Source: an uncultured Clostridia bacterium
Lineage (GTDB): Bacteria > Bacillota > Clostridia > TANB77 > CAG-508
Length of the DNA: 64,000 nt
NCBI GenBank assembly: GCA_934157035.1
Contig: CAKPHG010000004.1
Coordinates: 66,468-130,467 of the forward strand
Direction of reading: 5' to 3'
A program made the translations under genes and the position numbers. Positions 19,175 to 27,960 of this stretch are shown here, piece after piece (position 1 is the stretch's first letter; every line of letters begins with the position of its first letter). The notes beneath the pieces are model-generated. The model was not told where the DNA came from and did not search any database. It saw nothing but the letters and a program-made list of their open reading frames with translations.

Positions 19175-19762
19175 TTACTCCATTTCATTTATGTAACTAT
19201 ATATTTCATTCCAATTTTTTAATTGTTTAATTTTATCATAATTATAAATTTCGTTAGTTATCATAATTGTTTGTATTCCAACATTTTGAACACCTAGACA
19301 ATTATTAAGTTGGTCATCTATAAATAAATCAATTTTTTCATTTTTACATACAGATGATTTTTCTCTAGCGTTTACTATTAATTTATCATAATAAATTTCA
19401 TTTTTATCCAGCCAATCTTTACTTAATTTATATGGATCGTCATGAAATTCTGAATCTCTGGCTGTAATAATATATATTTCATGTCCCTCTTTTTTTAATT
19501 TATCTATTACTTCTTTTGCGTTTTCTCTTGGAGTTGCATTATTAGTAATATTTTCTTGAATATTTTTTAAGAAATATTTTAATTCCTCATATTCAAATTG
19601 AAACTTTTTTCTATATGTATCTCCATTGTTTTTTATATCTTCCATTGGATTATCATAATTATCAATTTTCTTTCCTAAACTAATTGCATATTCAAATGCT
19701 GCTTTATTTAGTTCTTCTTGCACTTCAGTTAATGTATTGTCTATATCAATTCCTATTCTCAT
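19175..19762 (-). CDS. HAD phosphatase, 5'-nucleotidase (NT5C/YqfW) type
   Basis: 195 residues. Motif I MRIGIDIDNTLTEV with the nucleophile Asp pair, motif II IYIITARD, motif III Lys region, motif IV IDLFIDDQLNN. The small all-helical cap is typical of bacterial 5'(3')-deoxyribonucleotidases. GGAGG lies 5 bases before the ATG used; an upstream ATG gives 11 extra residues without a site. It overlaps the upstream HAD gene by 17 bases. Related copies are at 32945, 41960 and 61335. Confidence 0.88.
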   Translation of the reverse strand: MRIGIDIDNTLTEVQEELNKAAFEYAISLGKKIDNYDNPMEDIKNNGDTYRKKFQFEYEELKYFLKNIQENITNNATPRENAKEVIDKLKKEGHEIYIITARDSEFHDDPYKLSKDWLDKNEIYYDKLIVNAREKSSVCKNEKIDLFIDDQLNNCLGVQNVGIQTIMITNEIYNYDKIKQLKNWNEIYSYINEME

Positions 19763-20453
19763 TTTTTCCTCCATATTCATCATATATTTTTCCATCAGTA
19801 ATTAAAAAATTTTCAACTGTATTTTTTATCTTTTCAATTTCATATCCATCTGCATTACAAATATTCCAGCCTCTTTTTTGTGCTGGAATCAAATTTTCCA
19901 TTACATCATCTATAAATAAAATATTTGTTGGTTCAATTTTACAATCATTTTCTACTTTAATGTATATTTCTTCTTTTGGCTTTTTACATTCCATTTCAAA
20001 AGATAGCCAAACATAATCAAATTTTGATAAATTGTAATGTTTATCTATTCTGTTTTTATCTAAAATGGATAAATTAGATAAAATTCCTATTTTGCATTTA
20101 TCTTTTAAACTATGTGCAAATTTAACAACATCTTTATAGTATTCAATTTTATCAAATTTTTCTTGATACATAGCATAAAATTCATCATAATTACATTGTA
20201 TTCCAAATGATTTTTTTATTCGTTCAAACCATTTTTGTATATCTTCTTTTTTATATATTTCTGAAATACATTTATTATTTTCATCATGATTGCATTCATT
20301 CCATTTTTTTGTTATTGCATTTTCACTTAATTTATTCTCAATCAAACTCTTTATTATATCTGTTCTTGCATTAAAAACGTTATATTCTCCTTCTCTGTGA
20401 CTTTCTACTACTCCACCCCAGTCAAAAATTACTATCTTATTTTTATCTCTCAT
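19746..20453 (-). CDS. HAD hydrolase of the haloacid dehalogenase-like subfamily
   Basis: 235 residues. Motif I IVIFDWGGVVESH, motif II IGILSNLS, Lys motif KPKEEIYIKV, motif IV ILFIDDVMENLIPA. The cap domain is helical. It differs from the small nucleotidase HADs of the window. GAGGAG precedes the ATG used; a longer frame upstream has no site. It is the first gene of the island, so the promoter probably lies upstream (TTGCAT and TAAAAT near 20480-20510). Confidence 0.86.
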   Translation of the reverse strand: MRDKNKIVIFDWGGVVESHREGEYNVFNARTDIIKSLIENKLSENAITKKWNECNHDENNKCISEIYKKEDIQKWFERIKKSFGIQCNYDEFYAMYQEKFDKIEYYKDVVKFAHSLKDKCKIGILSNLSILDKNRIDKHYNLSKFDYVWLSFEMECKKPKEEIYIKVENDCKIEPTNILFIDDVMENLIPAQKRGWNICNADGYEIEKIKNTVENFLITDGKIYDEYGGKNENRN

Positions 20454-20574
20454 TATTTTCTCCTCTTTTACAATTTTCATTGATTTTATCATATAAAGTA
20501 TTTTAAATGCAACAAAAAAATATCTAACAAAGTATAATTCTATTAGATATTTTTTATTATATTAAATTCAATTA

Positions 20575-20614
20575 TGTAAAGGGCAAAAGTGAGTAAGTCC
20601 CAAAATGTCCTTTA
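20575..20614. repeat. REP-like unit adjoining an ABC transporter stop codon
   Basis: On the minus strand it reads AGGACATTTTGGGACTTACT, then CACTTTTGCCCTTTACATAA. It matches the unit at 14299..14341 at both ends. It begins at the TAA stop of the ABC gene. Confidence 0.7.
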
Positions 20615-22442
20615 TTCTTCTACCTCTTCAAATTGGCTATTGTATAGGTCTGCATAGAATCCGCCTTTTGCTAAAAGCTCTTCGTGTGTTCCTTGCTCTA
20701 CTATATCTCCATGATTCATAACTAAAATTAGATCCGCATTTTTTATTGTTGATAGTCTATGTGCAATTATGAAGCTTGTTCTTCCTTTCATCAGGTTATC
20801 CATTGCTGCTTGAATTTGTAATTCCGTTCTTGTGTCTATTGAACTTGTTGCTTCGTCTAATATTAATATTTTTGGATCTGCTAAAATTACTCTTGCTATT
20901 GTTAATAATTGTTTTTGACCTGCAGATACATTGCTTGATTCTTCATTTAGTACCATGTCATAACTACTTGGAAGTGTTTTTATAAAATGATGTACATGTG
21001 CTGCTTTTGCTGCTTCTATTACTTCTGCATCTGTTGCATCTGGCTTACTATAACGAATATTGTCTTTTATAGTTCCACCAAATAGCCATGTGTCTTGAAG
21101 TACCATTCCAAACATTTTTCTTAAATCTTCACGTTTGAAATCTTTTATATTTATTCCATCTAACAAAATTGCACCACTATTTACATCATAAAATCTCATA
21201 AGCAATTTTACCATTGTTGTTTTTCCTGCGCCTGTTGGTCCTACTATTGCAATCTTTTGACCATCTTCAACTTTTGCACTAAAATCATTTATTATTATTC
21301 TATCTTCATCATATCCAAATTTTACATGGTCAAATGTGATATTTCCTTTTAGACCTTCTGTAGATTTTGGATTTTCTACATCTTCTACTTCTTCTGGTTC
21401 TTCTAAAAATTCAAATACTCTTTCTGCAGCTGCTACCATTGCTTGTAACATTGAAGATACTTGTGCTATTTGGTTTATTGGCTGTGTAAATTGTTTGTTA
21501 TATTGTATAAATGATTGTATATTTCCTACTGTAATTTTTCCTTGAATTGCTAAATATCCACCTAAAATTGCAACTGCTACATATCCTATATTTCCTATAA
21601 AGTTCATTATTGGAAATATTAAACCTGATAAGAATTGAGACTTCCATGCTGATTGATACAATTCTTTGTTGGCTTTGCTAAATTCTTTTATTGCTTCATT
21701 TTCGCCATTAAATGCTTTTACTATTGTGTGTCCGCCATATATTTCTTCTACTTGACCATTTACATGACCTAAATAATCTTGTTGTTTCTTAAAGTATTTT
21801 TGTGATTTTCCTACTACATTTTTTACTATAAATACAGTAACTGGTAAAATTAATAGTGAAACAAGTGTCATTTCCCAGCTTATTGAAAACATCATTATTA
21901 CCACACCAATTAGCGTACATATTGAAGTTATAATTTGTGTAATACTTTGATTTAAGTTTTGAGAAAGTGTATCTATGTCGTTTGTTATTATAGATAATAC
22001 TTCACCTTTTGTTTTTTTATCAAAATAATGCATAGGTAATTTGTTTATTTTTTTAGCTAAATCATTACGCATTTTATATGTTAGTTTTTGTGCAACACCT
22101 GTCATTGTGAACCCTTGGATAAGTGAAAATAATGCACTTAATCCATATAATGCAAGTAATGTAAGTAAAATTTGTCCTATTTTTCCAAAGTCTATTCCGC
22201 TTCCACCAGATAATTTGCTAACTAATCCATTAAATATTTCTGTTGTAGCATTTCCTAATATTTTAGGTCCTACTATTGAAAATATTGTACTTCCAATAGC
22301 AAATATTATTACTATTACTAATGCTAATCTATATTTTGATAAATAATTGTTTAATAGTTTTTTAGTTGTTCCTTTAAAATCTTTTGCTTTTTCTACTGTT
22401 TTACCAGGTCCTCTGCCTGGTCCTCCCATTGGTCCGTGGCAT
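20612..22442 (-). CDS. ABC exporter (MdlB-like) whose third codon is the quadruplet CGGA
   Basis: 609 residues if joined. Six membrane segments, then an ATPase (GPTGAGKTTMVKLL, SAGQKQLLTIARV, ILILDEATSSID). The only ATG with a proper ribosome site (AAAGGAGAG, 5 bases before) is at 22442 and is out of frame with the body. Reading M-P-[CGGA]-P-M-G-G-P-G-R-G-P-G restores the frame and gives the Gly/Pro-rich start common in this family. The ATG at 22429 is in frame but has no ribosome site. The CGG in CGGA would otherwise be an in-frame rare codon. It forms a heterodimer pair with the gene upstream. See the tRNA at 31918. Confidence 0.85.
22433..22436 (-). other. Putative quadruplet codon CGGA (Gly) at the start of an ABC exporter
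   Basis: mRNA context ATG-CCA-CGGA-CCA-ATG-GGA. The triplet frame from this ATG ends after 13 codons. Skipping one base at CGGA enters the 600-codon exporter frame. The same CA-CGGA context occurs in murB. Confidence 0.75.
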
Positions 22443-22457
22443 GTTTTCTCTCCTTTC

Positions 22458-22570
22458 CTAAACTAATAGGGACGGGCCTTTTTAGTTTAGTTAAATTAAT
22501 TGATTTCAATCAATTTTATAGATTAATAATTATTCTACTAAACTAAAAAGGCCCGTCCCTATTAGTTTAG
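22458..22570. repeat. MITE-like element with perfect 33-bp inverted arms
   Basis: Arms 22458..22490 and 22538..22570 are perfect reverse complements (CTAAACTAATAGGGACGGGC and on). The 47-bp AT-rich centre has its own small palindrome AATTGATTTCAATCAATT. It fills the gap between two ABC exporter genes, and the outer arm supplies the TAA stop of the upstream one. It has no coding capacity. Confidence 0.85.
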
Positions 22571-24871
22571 TTCTTCTTCAGATAATTGAGAAAGTGCTAT
22601 TTGTTTGTATGTTTCGCAGTTTTTCATAAGCTCTTCATGTGTGCCCTTTCCTACAATTTTTCCTTCTTCTAATACTATTATTTGCTCTGCATTCATTATT
22701 GTACTAATTCTTTGTGCTACTATTATAACTGTTTTTCCTTTAGTTTCTTTTGCTAATGCTTCTCTTAATTCGCTATCTGTTTTTAAGTCTAATGCTGAAA
22801 AACTATCGTCAAATACTAATATTTCTGGATCTATTGCAATTGCTCTTGCTATAGATAAACGTTGTTTTTGTCCACCAGATACATTGTTTCCTCCTTGTGC
22901 TATTTCAGACTTATATTTATCCTCTTTTGCAATAATAAATTCTTCCGCTTGTGCTATTTTAGCTGCTTTTATCATTTCTTCGTCACTCATATCTGGATTT
23001 CCATATTTTATATTGCTTTCTATTGTTCCAGAGAATAACACACCTTTTTGAGGAACAAACCCTACTTTTTTTCTTAATTCTTTTAAGTCTACATCTTTAA
23101 TATTAACACCATCTATTACAAGTTCTCCTCTTGTTACGTCATAGAAACGAGGTATTAAGTTTACAACTGTAGATTTTCCACTTCCTGTGCTTCCTATAAT
23201 CGCTGTTGTCTCTCCTGGTTTTGCTGTAAAGTCTATGTCTGTTAATATTTCTTCGTCTGCATCTGGATATCTGAAACTTACATTTTTAAATTCTACTAAT
23301 CCTTTTTTATCTTGTTTAAATTGTTTTAGTTCTTTTTTATTTTTGATACTTGGGTTAGTTTCTAATACTTCATTTATACGTTTTGCTGAAACTGCTGCAC
23401 GTGGAAGCATTATAGATATCATAGATATCATTAAGAAACTCATTACTATTTGCATTGTGTATTGTATAAATGCCATCATGTCTCCAACTTGCATTACACC
23501 TTCATCTACTTTATGACCTCCAACCCATACGATAAGTAGCATAATAGAATTCATAATAAAACTAAGTGCTGGCATCATTATACTCATTGCGCGGTTTACG
23601 AAAATATTTGCTTTCATTAAATCTTTGTTGCTATTATCAAAACGTTCTTCTTCACGTTTATGTGTGTTAAATGCTCTTATAACTGGAAGACCTGTTAATA
23701 TTTCTCTTGACACTAAGTTTAGTCTATCTATTAAATCTTGCAATTTTTTAAATTTTGGCATTGCAACTGAAAATAATGCTAATACAATAACTATAATTGC
23801 TCCAACTGCTAATGCAATAATCCATGCCATAGAGTTATCGCTACTCTTCATTACATGAAGTACACCACCTATTCCTATAATTGGTGCATATACAACTACT
23901 CTAAATAGCATTGTTATTAAGTTTTGAATTTGAGCTATATCGTTTGTACTTCTTGTTATTAAAGATGCTGTTGAATACTCTCTAAATTCTTTTGTAGAAA
24001 ATTCCATCACTTTTTTAAATACTTTATCTCTTAATGTTCTTCCTAATTCTGCTGCTACTTTTGCAGATAAAAGCATAACTATAATTGCACTTGACATACT
24101 AACAAATGCTACTCCTAACATTTGAAGCCCTGCCATAAAAATATAGTCATTTTGTATTTTCTCTGTATCTATTCCTATTTGTTTATATTCATTTTTTACT
24201 TGAACTATTGCTGCTTGACTTATTATTGAGTCACTCATTTTGTCTACTTGTTCTTGAGCATTTTTTACCATATTATCTAGTTGTTCTTCTGGCATAACTT
24301 TTAATATTTCTATTAAACTCATTTGTTCTAATATTTCTGGTGATATACCTGAAGTTGAAGGATATCCTGGTAAAGCATAATCTCCTTCTTTTATAGACTT
24401 AGCACTACTTTCTTGCATAGAACTTATTATTTGCATTTTAATTTGTTTAGCTGTTTCTTCATTGCTTAAGTTTGAAAGCATTAATAACGGTTTTGCAATT
24501 TGATTATTCAATGTTTCTTGCTCTTCTTTTGAAAGATTATTTATAATATATAACTCTTCATTTTCTAATGCAGGATATTTTTCCACATACTTTTCGTATT
24601 TCTTTTTTTCTAAGGAATTTTTCGAAATTAATGTATATTTACTTATAATACTCTCCTCTTCTTTTGTAAATAATAAAAGATTATCCATTTGGCTCTTTCT
24701 TATAACTTCTGGAGATGGATTTTCTATTCCTCCTGCTTGAATTCCTGTATTTACAATTTTAGATGTGTAATCTGGAAGTGTTAAATCTGCCCATGCTTGC
24801 ACACATAATAGTAATACAATTATTACAACATATAATATAGATGACTTTAAATTTTTTAACAATTTAAACAT
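22562..24871 (-). CDS. ABC exporter (MdlA-like) with an extracytoplasmic insertion
   Basis: 769 residues. After the first membrane segment (ILYVVIIVLLLCVQAWADL) comes a helical, Glu/Lys-rich insertion of about 190 residues before the second segment, a feature of one Firmicute exporter group. ATPase: GSTGSGKSTVVNL, SGGQKQRLSIARA, ILVFDDSFSALD. The Walker B acidic position reads DD rather than DE, so this is the likely degenerate ATP site of a heterodimer with the next gene, whose site is canonical. Likely drug or lipid export. Last codons lie in a palindromic repeat. Confidence 0.9.
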   Translation of the reverse strand: MFKLLKNLKSSILYVVIIVLLLCVQAWADLTLPDYTSKIVNTGIQAGGIENPSPEVIRKSQMDNLLLFTKEEESIISKYTLISKNSLEKKKYEKYVEKYPALENEELYIINNLSKEEQETLNNQIAKPLLMLSNLSNEETAKQIKMQIISSMQESSAKSIKEGDYALPGYPSTSGISPEILEQMSLIEILKVMPEEQLDNMVKNAQEQVDKMSDSIISQAAIVQVKNEYKQIGIDTEKIQNDYIFMAGLQMLGVAFVSMSSAIIVMLLSAKVAAELGRTLRDKVFKKVMEFSTKEFREYSTASLITRSTNDIAQIQNLITMLFRVVVYAPIIGIGGVLHVMKSSDNSMAWIIALAVGAIIVIVLALFSVAMPKFKKLQDLIDRLNLVSREILTGLPVIRAFNTHKREEERFDNSNKDLMKANIFVNRAMSIMMPALSFIMNSIMLLIVWVGGHKVDEGVMQVGDMMAFIQYTMQIVMSFLMISMISIMLPRAAVSAKRINEVLETNPSIKNKKELKQFKQDKKGLVEFKNVSFRYPDADEEILTDIDFTAKPGETTAIIGSTGSGKSTVVNLIPRFYDVTRGELVIDGVNIKDVDLKELRKKVGFVPQKGVLFSGTIESNIKYGNPDMSDEEMIKAAKIAQAEEFIIAKEDKYKSEIAQGGNNVSGGQKQRLSIARAIAIDPEILVFDDSFSALDLKTDSELREALAKETKGKTVIIVAQRISTIMNAEQIIVLEEGKIVGKGTHEELMKNCETYKQIALSQLSEEELN

Positions 24872-24991
24872 TTTTATTCTCCTTTTTTATATATACAATT
24901 ACATTTTATTAACTTAAGAATTATATGTGATAAACCAATATTTGTCAATTACTGTAATGTAAATTTTATGTGAATTACTTTTTGCTAAATT

Positions 24992-25026
24992 TCTAAAAAA
25001 AATGGATACTATTTTTAGTATCCACT
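24992..25026 (-). terminator. Intrinsic terminator after the small membrane protein gene
   Basis: TGGATACTA / TAGTATCCA stem with a short A-rich loop, followed on the minus strand by eight T. Confidence 0.9.
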
Positions 25027-25065
25027 TTTTTGAAACTTAAGTTTTGATTAATTGCAAGATGTTAC

Positions 25066-25257
25066 TTAGCTTTTACAACAGCTACAATCAAAATCGTTTG
25101 CAATCTCTTCATCTTCGTAGTCAAAACACTCATCATCTTCCCAATCTATTTTTTTAAGTTCGGGACAAATGTAGTAAAGCACTATTACTGCTATACCTCC
25201 AAGCGCAACTACTACTGCAATAGTTTTTGCAATACCTTTTAAAACCTTCCGCTTCAT
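25066..25257 (-). CDS. Small membrane protein with acidic, Cys-containing tail
   Basis: 63 residues: basic start MKRKVLKGIAK, one membrane helix (TIAVVVALGGIAVIVLYYI), then a strongly acidic tail (DWEDDECFDYEDEE) ending CSCCKS. AGGAGG precedes the ATG. It has its own terminator. Codon 3 is CGG followed by A, one of the few in-frame CGG triplets in an AT-rich gene; here it must be read as a triplet to give this protein. Function unknown. Confidence 0.75.
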   Translation of the reverse strand: MKRKVLKGIAKTIAVVVALGGIAVIVLYYICPELKKIDWEDDECFDYEDEEIANDFDCSCCKS

Positions 25258-25370
25258 ATTTTCCTCCTTTTAGGTGGTGATAGTAACAATGCCTACTATC
25301 TATTTTTACAGAAACATATTGTTATTATAACATATAATTTCTATTTTTTCAACTTTTACTTATCTATACT

Positions 25371-26315
25371 TTAGTAAAATGATACTTTATTATTATTTCC
25401 ATCACTTTCTATTAATATGTTTCCTTTATCTTTAGTCGTATAAATTACTGCTCCTATTTTGTTTAATCTATCTAATATTACTTGTTTTGGATGTCCATAG
25501 CTATTATCTTTTCCTACACTTATTATTGCTATTTGTGGTAATACTTGGTTTAAAAATTCCTTTGAAGAGCTTGTATTTGAACCATGATGTCCTACTTTTA
25601 GTACATTAACTTTTGGCCAAGTTCTAGATTGTTCATTTTCCTTTTCGCTATCTCCCATAAATAAATAACTTTGTTTTCCGTATGTTAATTTGATTACTAT
25701 TGAAGATAAATTCAAATTTTCTTTTTCTTCTTTTTTTCCAGTTCCGCAAAGCATTATTTCACATTCTGCTTTTCCTAATTTAAATTTATCCCCTTCTTTT
25801 GGAGTAGTAACAGTCAAGTTCTTTTCTGTTATTGCATCTAGTACATCTTCAAAAGTTTTTGTGTTTGTTTGTATTTTAGGCATATATATTGTTCCTATTT
25901 CAAAACTTTTAATCACATCATCTAATCCACCAATATGGTCTTCATGTGGATGAGTTCCTACAAGATAGTCTATTTTTTCTATTCCTAGTTTTTTTATATT
26001 TGCTACTACCTTTGGTCCCATTTCATTAGTTCCAGCATCTATTAGCATAGTTTTGTTGTTACTTATTATTAAAGTGCTATCTGCTTGTCCTACATCAAAG
26101 AAGTGTATTTTTAATATATCTTCTCCTTCTAATATTACATTTTCACTTTCTTCTGCTGTAACTCTTTTTGAAATTTCGTTGCTGTCTGAAACTTCACTAT
26201 TTAAAAATTCTCCTACTGTTATAACTCCACTTTCACTTAATATTCCAATTAATATTAATATAATAAGCCCAATTATAAATTCTATTCTTCTAGTTTTTTT
26301 GTTCTTATTTGCCAC
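25371..26315 (-). CDS. Membrane-anchored metallo-beta-lactamase-fold hydrolase (ComEC C-terminal-like)
   Basis: 314 residues. N-terminal membrane segment (FIIGLIILILIGILSESGVI), then the MBL domain: HFFDVGQADSTLI, GTHPHEDHIGG zinc motif, FMGDSEKENE, LKVGHHGSNTSSSKEFL, and a final YTTKDKGNI. This is the ComEC/Rec2-type C-terminal domain as a single protein, predicted to be exposed outside the membrane and act on DNA or another phosphoester. GTG start after GGGGG. It is adjacent to a DUF3006 gene, its usual partner. Confidence 0.9.
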   Translation of the reverse strand: MANKNKKTRRIEFIIGLIILILIGILSESGVITVGEFLNSEVSDSNEISKRVTAEESENVILEGEDILKIHFFDVGQADSTLIISNNKTMLIDAGTNEMGPKVVANIKKLGIEKIDYLVGTHPHEDHIGGLDDVIKSFEIGTIYMPKIQTNTKTFEDVLDAITEKNLTVTTPKEGDKFKLGKAECEIMLCGTGKKEEKENLNLSSIVIKLTYGKQSYLFMGDSEKENEQSRTWPKVNVLKVGHHGSNTSSSKEFLNQVLPQIAIISVGKDNSYGHPKQVILDRLNKIGAVIYTTKDKGNILIESDGNNNKVSFY

Positions 26316-26385
26316 TTGTTTTCCCCCTATTACAAGTTTTTATTAATCTTCTTACTTTTTAATTTAACTCATGTATTTTTTACAT

Positions 26386-26703
26386 TTAGTCTTTCCATAT
26401 TTTATTCATCTTGTCTTCTATCTCTTTCTCTATTTCTTCTTGTCTTTCTATATCTTTTTTGTAAATTCCTTCTACTTGTTTTATTACGTCTCCTTCTTTT
26501 ACATTTTCTTGAATTTTTTCTATTGGAATTTCTATTATTTTTCCTGTTTTTCTATCTTCACAAACAGCAATATTTTCCTCAAATCTATCTATTACTAATT
26601 CTTCTTCCATTTTTTCTAGCCTTTCTATAACTTCATTTATGAAGTCACTAATATTTATCTTTCTTATTTCATTTACTATATTTTGAAATAAACCTAATTG
26701 CAT
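26386..26703 (-). CDS. DUF3006 domain protein
   Basis: 105 residues. The C-terminal 70 carry the DUF3006 pattern (VIDRFEENIAVCEDRKTGK, IIEIPIEKI, VKEGDVIK). The N-terminal 35 are an added helical stretch. AAGGAGG precedes the ATG. DUF3006 genes commonly sit next to ComEC-like MBL hydrolases, as here (70 bases). Function unknown. Confidence 0.85.
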   Translation of the reverse strand: MQLGLFQNIVNEIRKINISDFINEVIERLEKMEEELVIDRFEENIAVCEDRKTGKIIEIPIEKIQENVKEGDVIKQVEGIYKKDIERQEEIEKEIEDKMNKIWKD

Positions 26704-26825
26704 TTTAACCTCCTTTATTATAGCAATATATTTTATAAATTGCTATTGTTTTTTATTTTTTTAGATAAATCTGTATTATTATTTATTACATCAATATCTT
26801 TTTTATTTAAATATAACAAAAAATA

Positions 26826-26976
26826 TAGAGCCTATAAAAAATTATAAGCCCTATATTTTTATTACTAATTTTTCTATTGTCTGTCTACAATAAGCACATT
26901 CGTCTTACAAGTGTTTCGGATTTTTAAAGATGTTAGCACATCTATTATAGTTTAAATTACTATCTCTATTAGTATA
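26826..26976 (-). ncRNA. Candidate small RNA with its own promoter and terminator
   Basis: A near-consensus promoter (TTGACA, 18-base spacer, TATAAT) drives about 150 bases without an ORF, ending in a terminator hairpin (ATATAGGGCTTATAA with TTATAGGCTCTATAT, then six T). Internal pairings include GATGTGCTAACATC and TATTGTAGACAGACAATA. It does not match an RNA family I can name. Confidence 0.55.
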
Positions 26977-26982
26977 TTCATC

Positions 26983-27012
26983 ATTATACACTCTTTTTAT
27001 AAGCAATGTCAA
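26983..27012 (-). promoter_or_regulatory. Strong sigma-A promoter of the ncRNA candidate
   Basis: TTGACA (27007..27012) and TATAAT (26983..26988), 18 bases apart. It points away from the glucosaminidase gene, and no ORF follows within 280 bases. Confidence 0.75.
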
Positions 27013-27045
27013 TAATTAATTTACATATTTTGTAAATTGTTTGTT

Positions 27046-27783
27046 CTATTTTATAACTTGTTTCATACATCCATAAACTAAACCTACCCATGTTGAAGAG
27101 TTTGGACAAAATCTCTTTTGCACTCCTGATAATGTCTTACCAGAATAATAAGATCCTCCCTCTGTTAAGTATCTATTGTGTAATAATTTAGCTGCAGCTT
27201 CTAAACCTTCTGCTGGTGTTGAATATCTAATTAATTTTCCTCCAGACATCATACTAATATAATTACAAGTATTTCTATGGTTAGATGCTATACTCCATCC
27301 TGATTCAGCTGCAATTAATCCACAAAAGAATATTTCGTTTATTTCATATTCTTCACATATATCATATATTGCTTCAGCATTTTCTGCAAAAAATCCTGAA
27401 TAGTCTACTTTCATATTAGCCATTAAATTTATAAAGTCTTCTTTTGATATTCCGCATCTTTTACTTAAATCCATGTCTCTTGAAATTGTTATTTCTTCTA
27501 TAGATATATACTTTGGTTGTTCCTCTTGTATAGTTTCTTTTGTTGTTCTTTCTTCTGAAAATCTTGTTGTAGTTTCTACATTTCTTTCTTGAGTAATAGT
27601 TTGTACACTTTGAGCAACAACTAACTGTTCTTCTACTCCATTATTATCTTCTTTCGTATCTACTTTTGCTAATTTTACATTGTTTAATGTAAATAATTGA
27701 ATATTAGCTCCTAATGTTACTAGTATTAAAAATATTGCTATAAAATTTTTTACTTTCAGGGAACTTTCTCCATTATTTTTCAT
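27046..27783 (-). CDS. Membrane-anchored glucosaminidase/lysozyme-like protein
   Basis: 245 residues. Membrane segment at about 12-35 (FIAIFLILVTLGANIQLFTL), a Thr/Glu-rich spacer, then a lysozyme-like domain: EINEIFFCGLIAAESGWSIA with a plausible catalytic Glu, NTCNYISMMSGG, YSTPAEGLEAAAKLL and a final CPNSSTWVGLVYG. This fits the endo-beta-N-acetylglucosaminidase (GH73-like) fold. The ATG used follows AAAGGATG; the longer frame upstream has no site. Probable cell-wall role. Confidence 0.8.
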   Translation of the reverse strand: MKNNGESSLKVKNFIAIFLILVTLGANIQLFTLNNVKLAKVDTKEDNNGVEEQLVVAQSVQTITQERNVETTTRFSEERTTKETIQEEQPKYISIEEITISRDMDLSKRCGISKEDFINLMANMKVDYSGFFAENAEAIYDICEEYEINEIFFCGLIAAESGWSIASNHRNTCNYISMMSGGKLIRYSTPAEGLEAAAKLLHNRYLTEGGSYYSGKTLSGVQKRFCPNSSTWVGLVYGCMKQVIK

Positions 27784-27903
27784 TTTTTCAACATCCTTTC
27801 TTAGTGACTTTTTTTCAGCCACCTCTTTATTATACCACCTTTTAGCATATTCGTCAAATTTTGTATATTTTTATTCTACTTAATCCTATATTTTAGTTTA
27901 AAA

Positions 27904-27941
27904 AAAGAACATAAATTATAATTATAATTTATGTTCTTTTT
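27904..27941. terminator. Bidirectional intrinsic terminator
   Basis: AAAGAACATAAATTATAA and its complement form a long perfect stem with A and T tracts. It lies just after the KH-domain gene. Confidence 0.88.
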
Positions 27942-27960
27942 CATTTCTTATTCCATCTTA

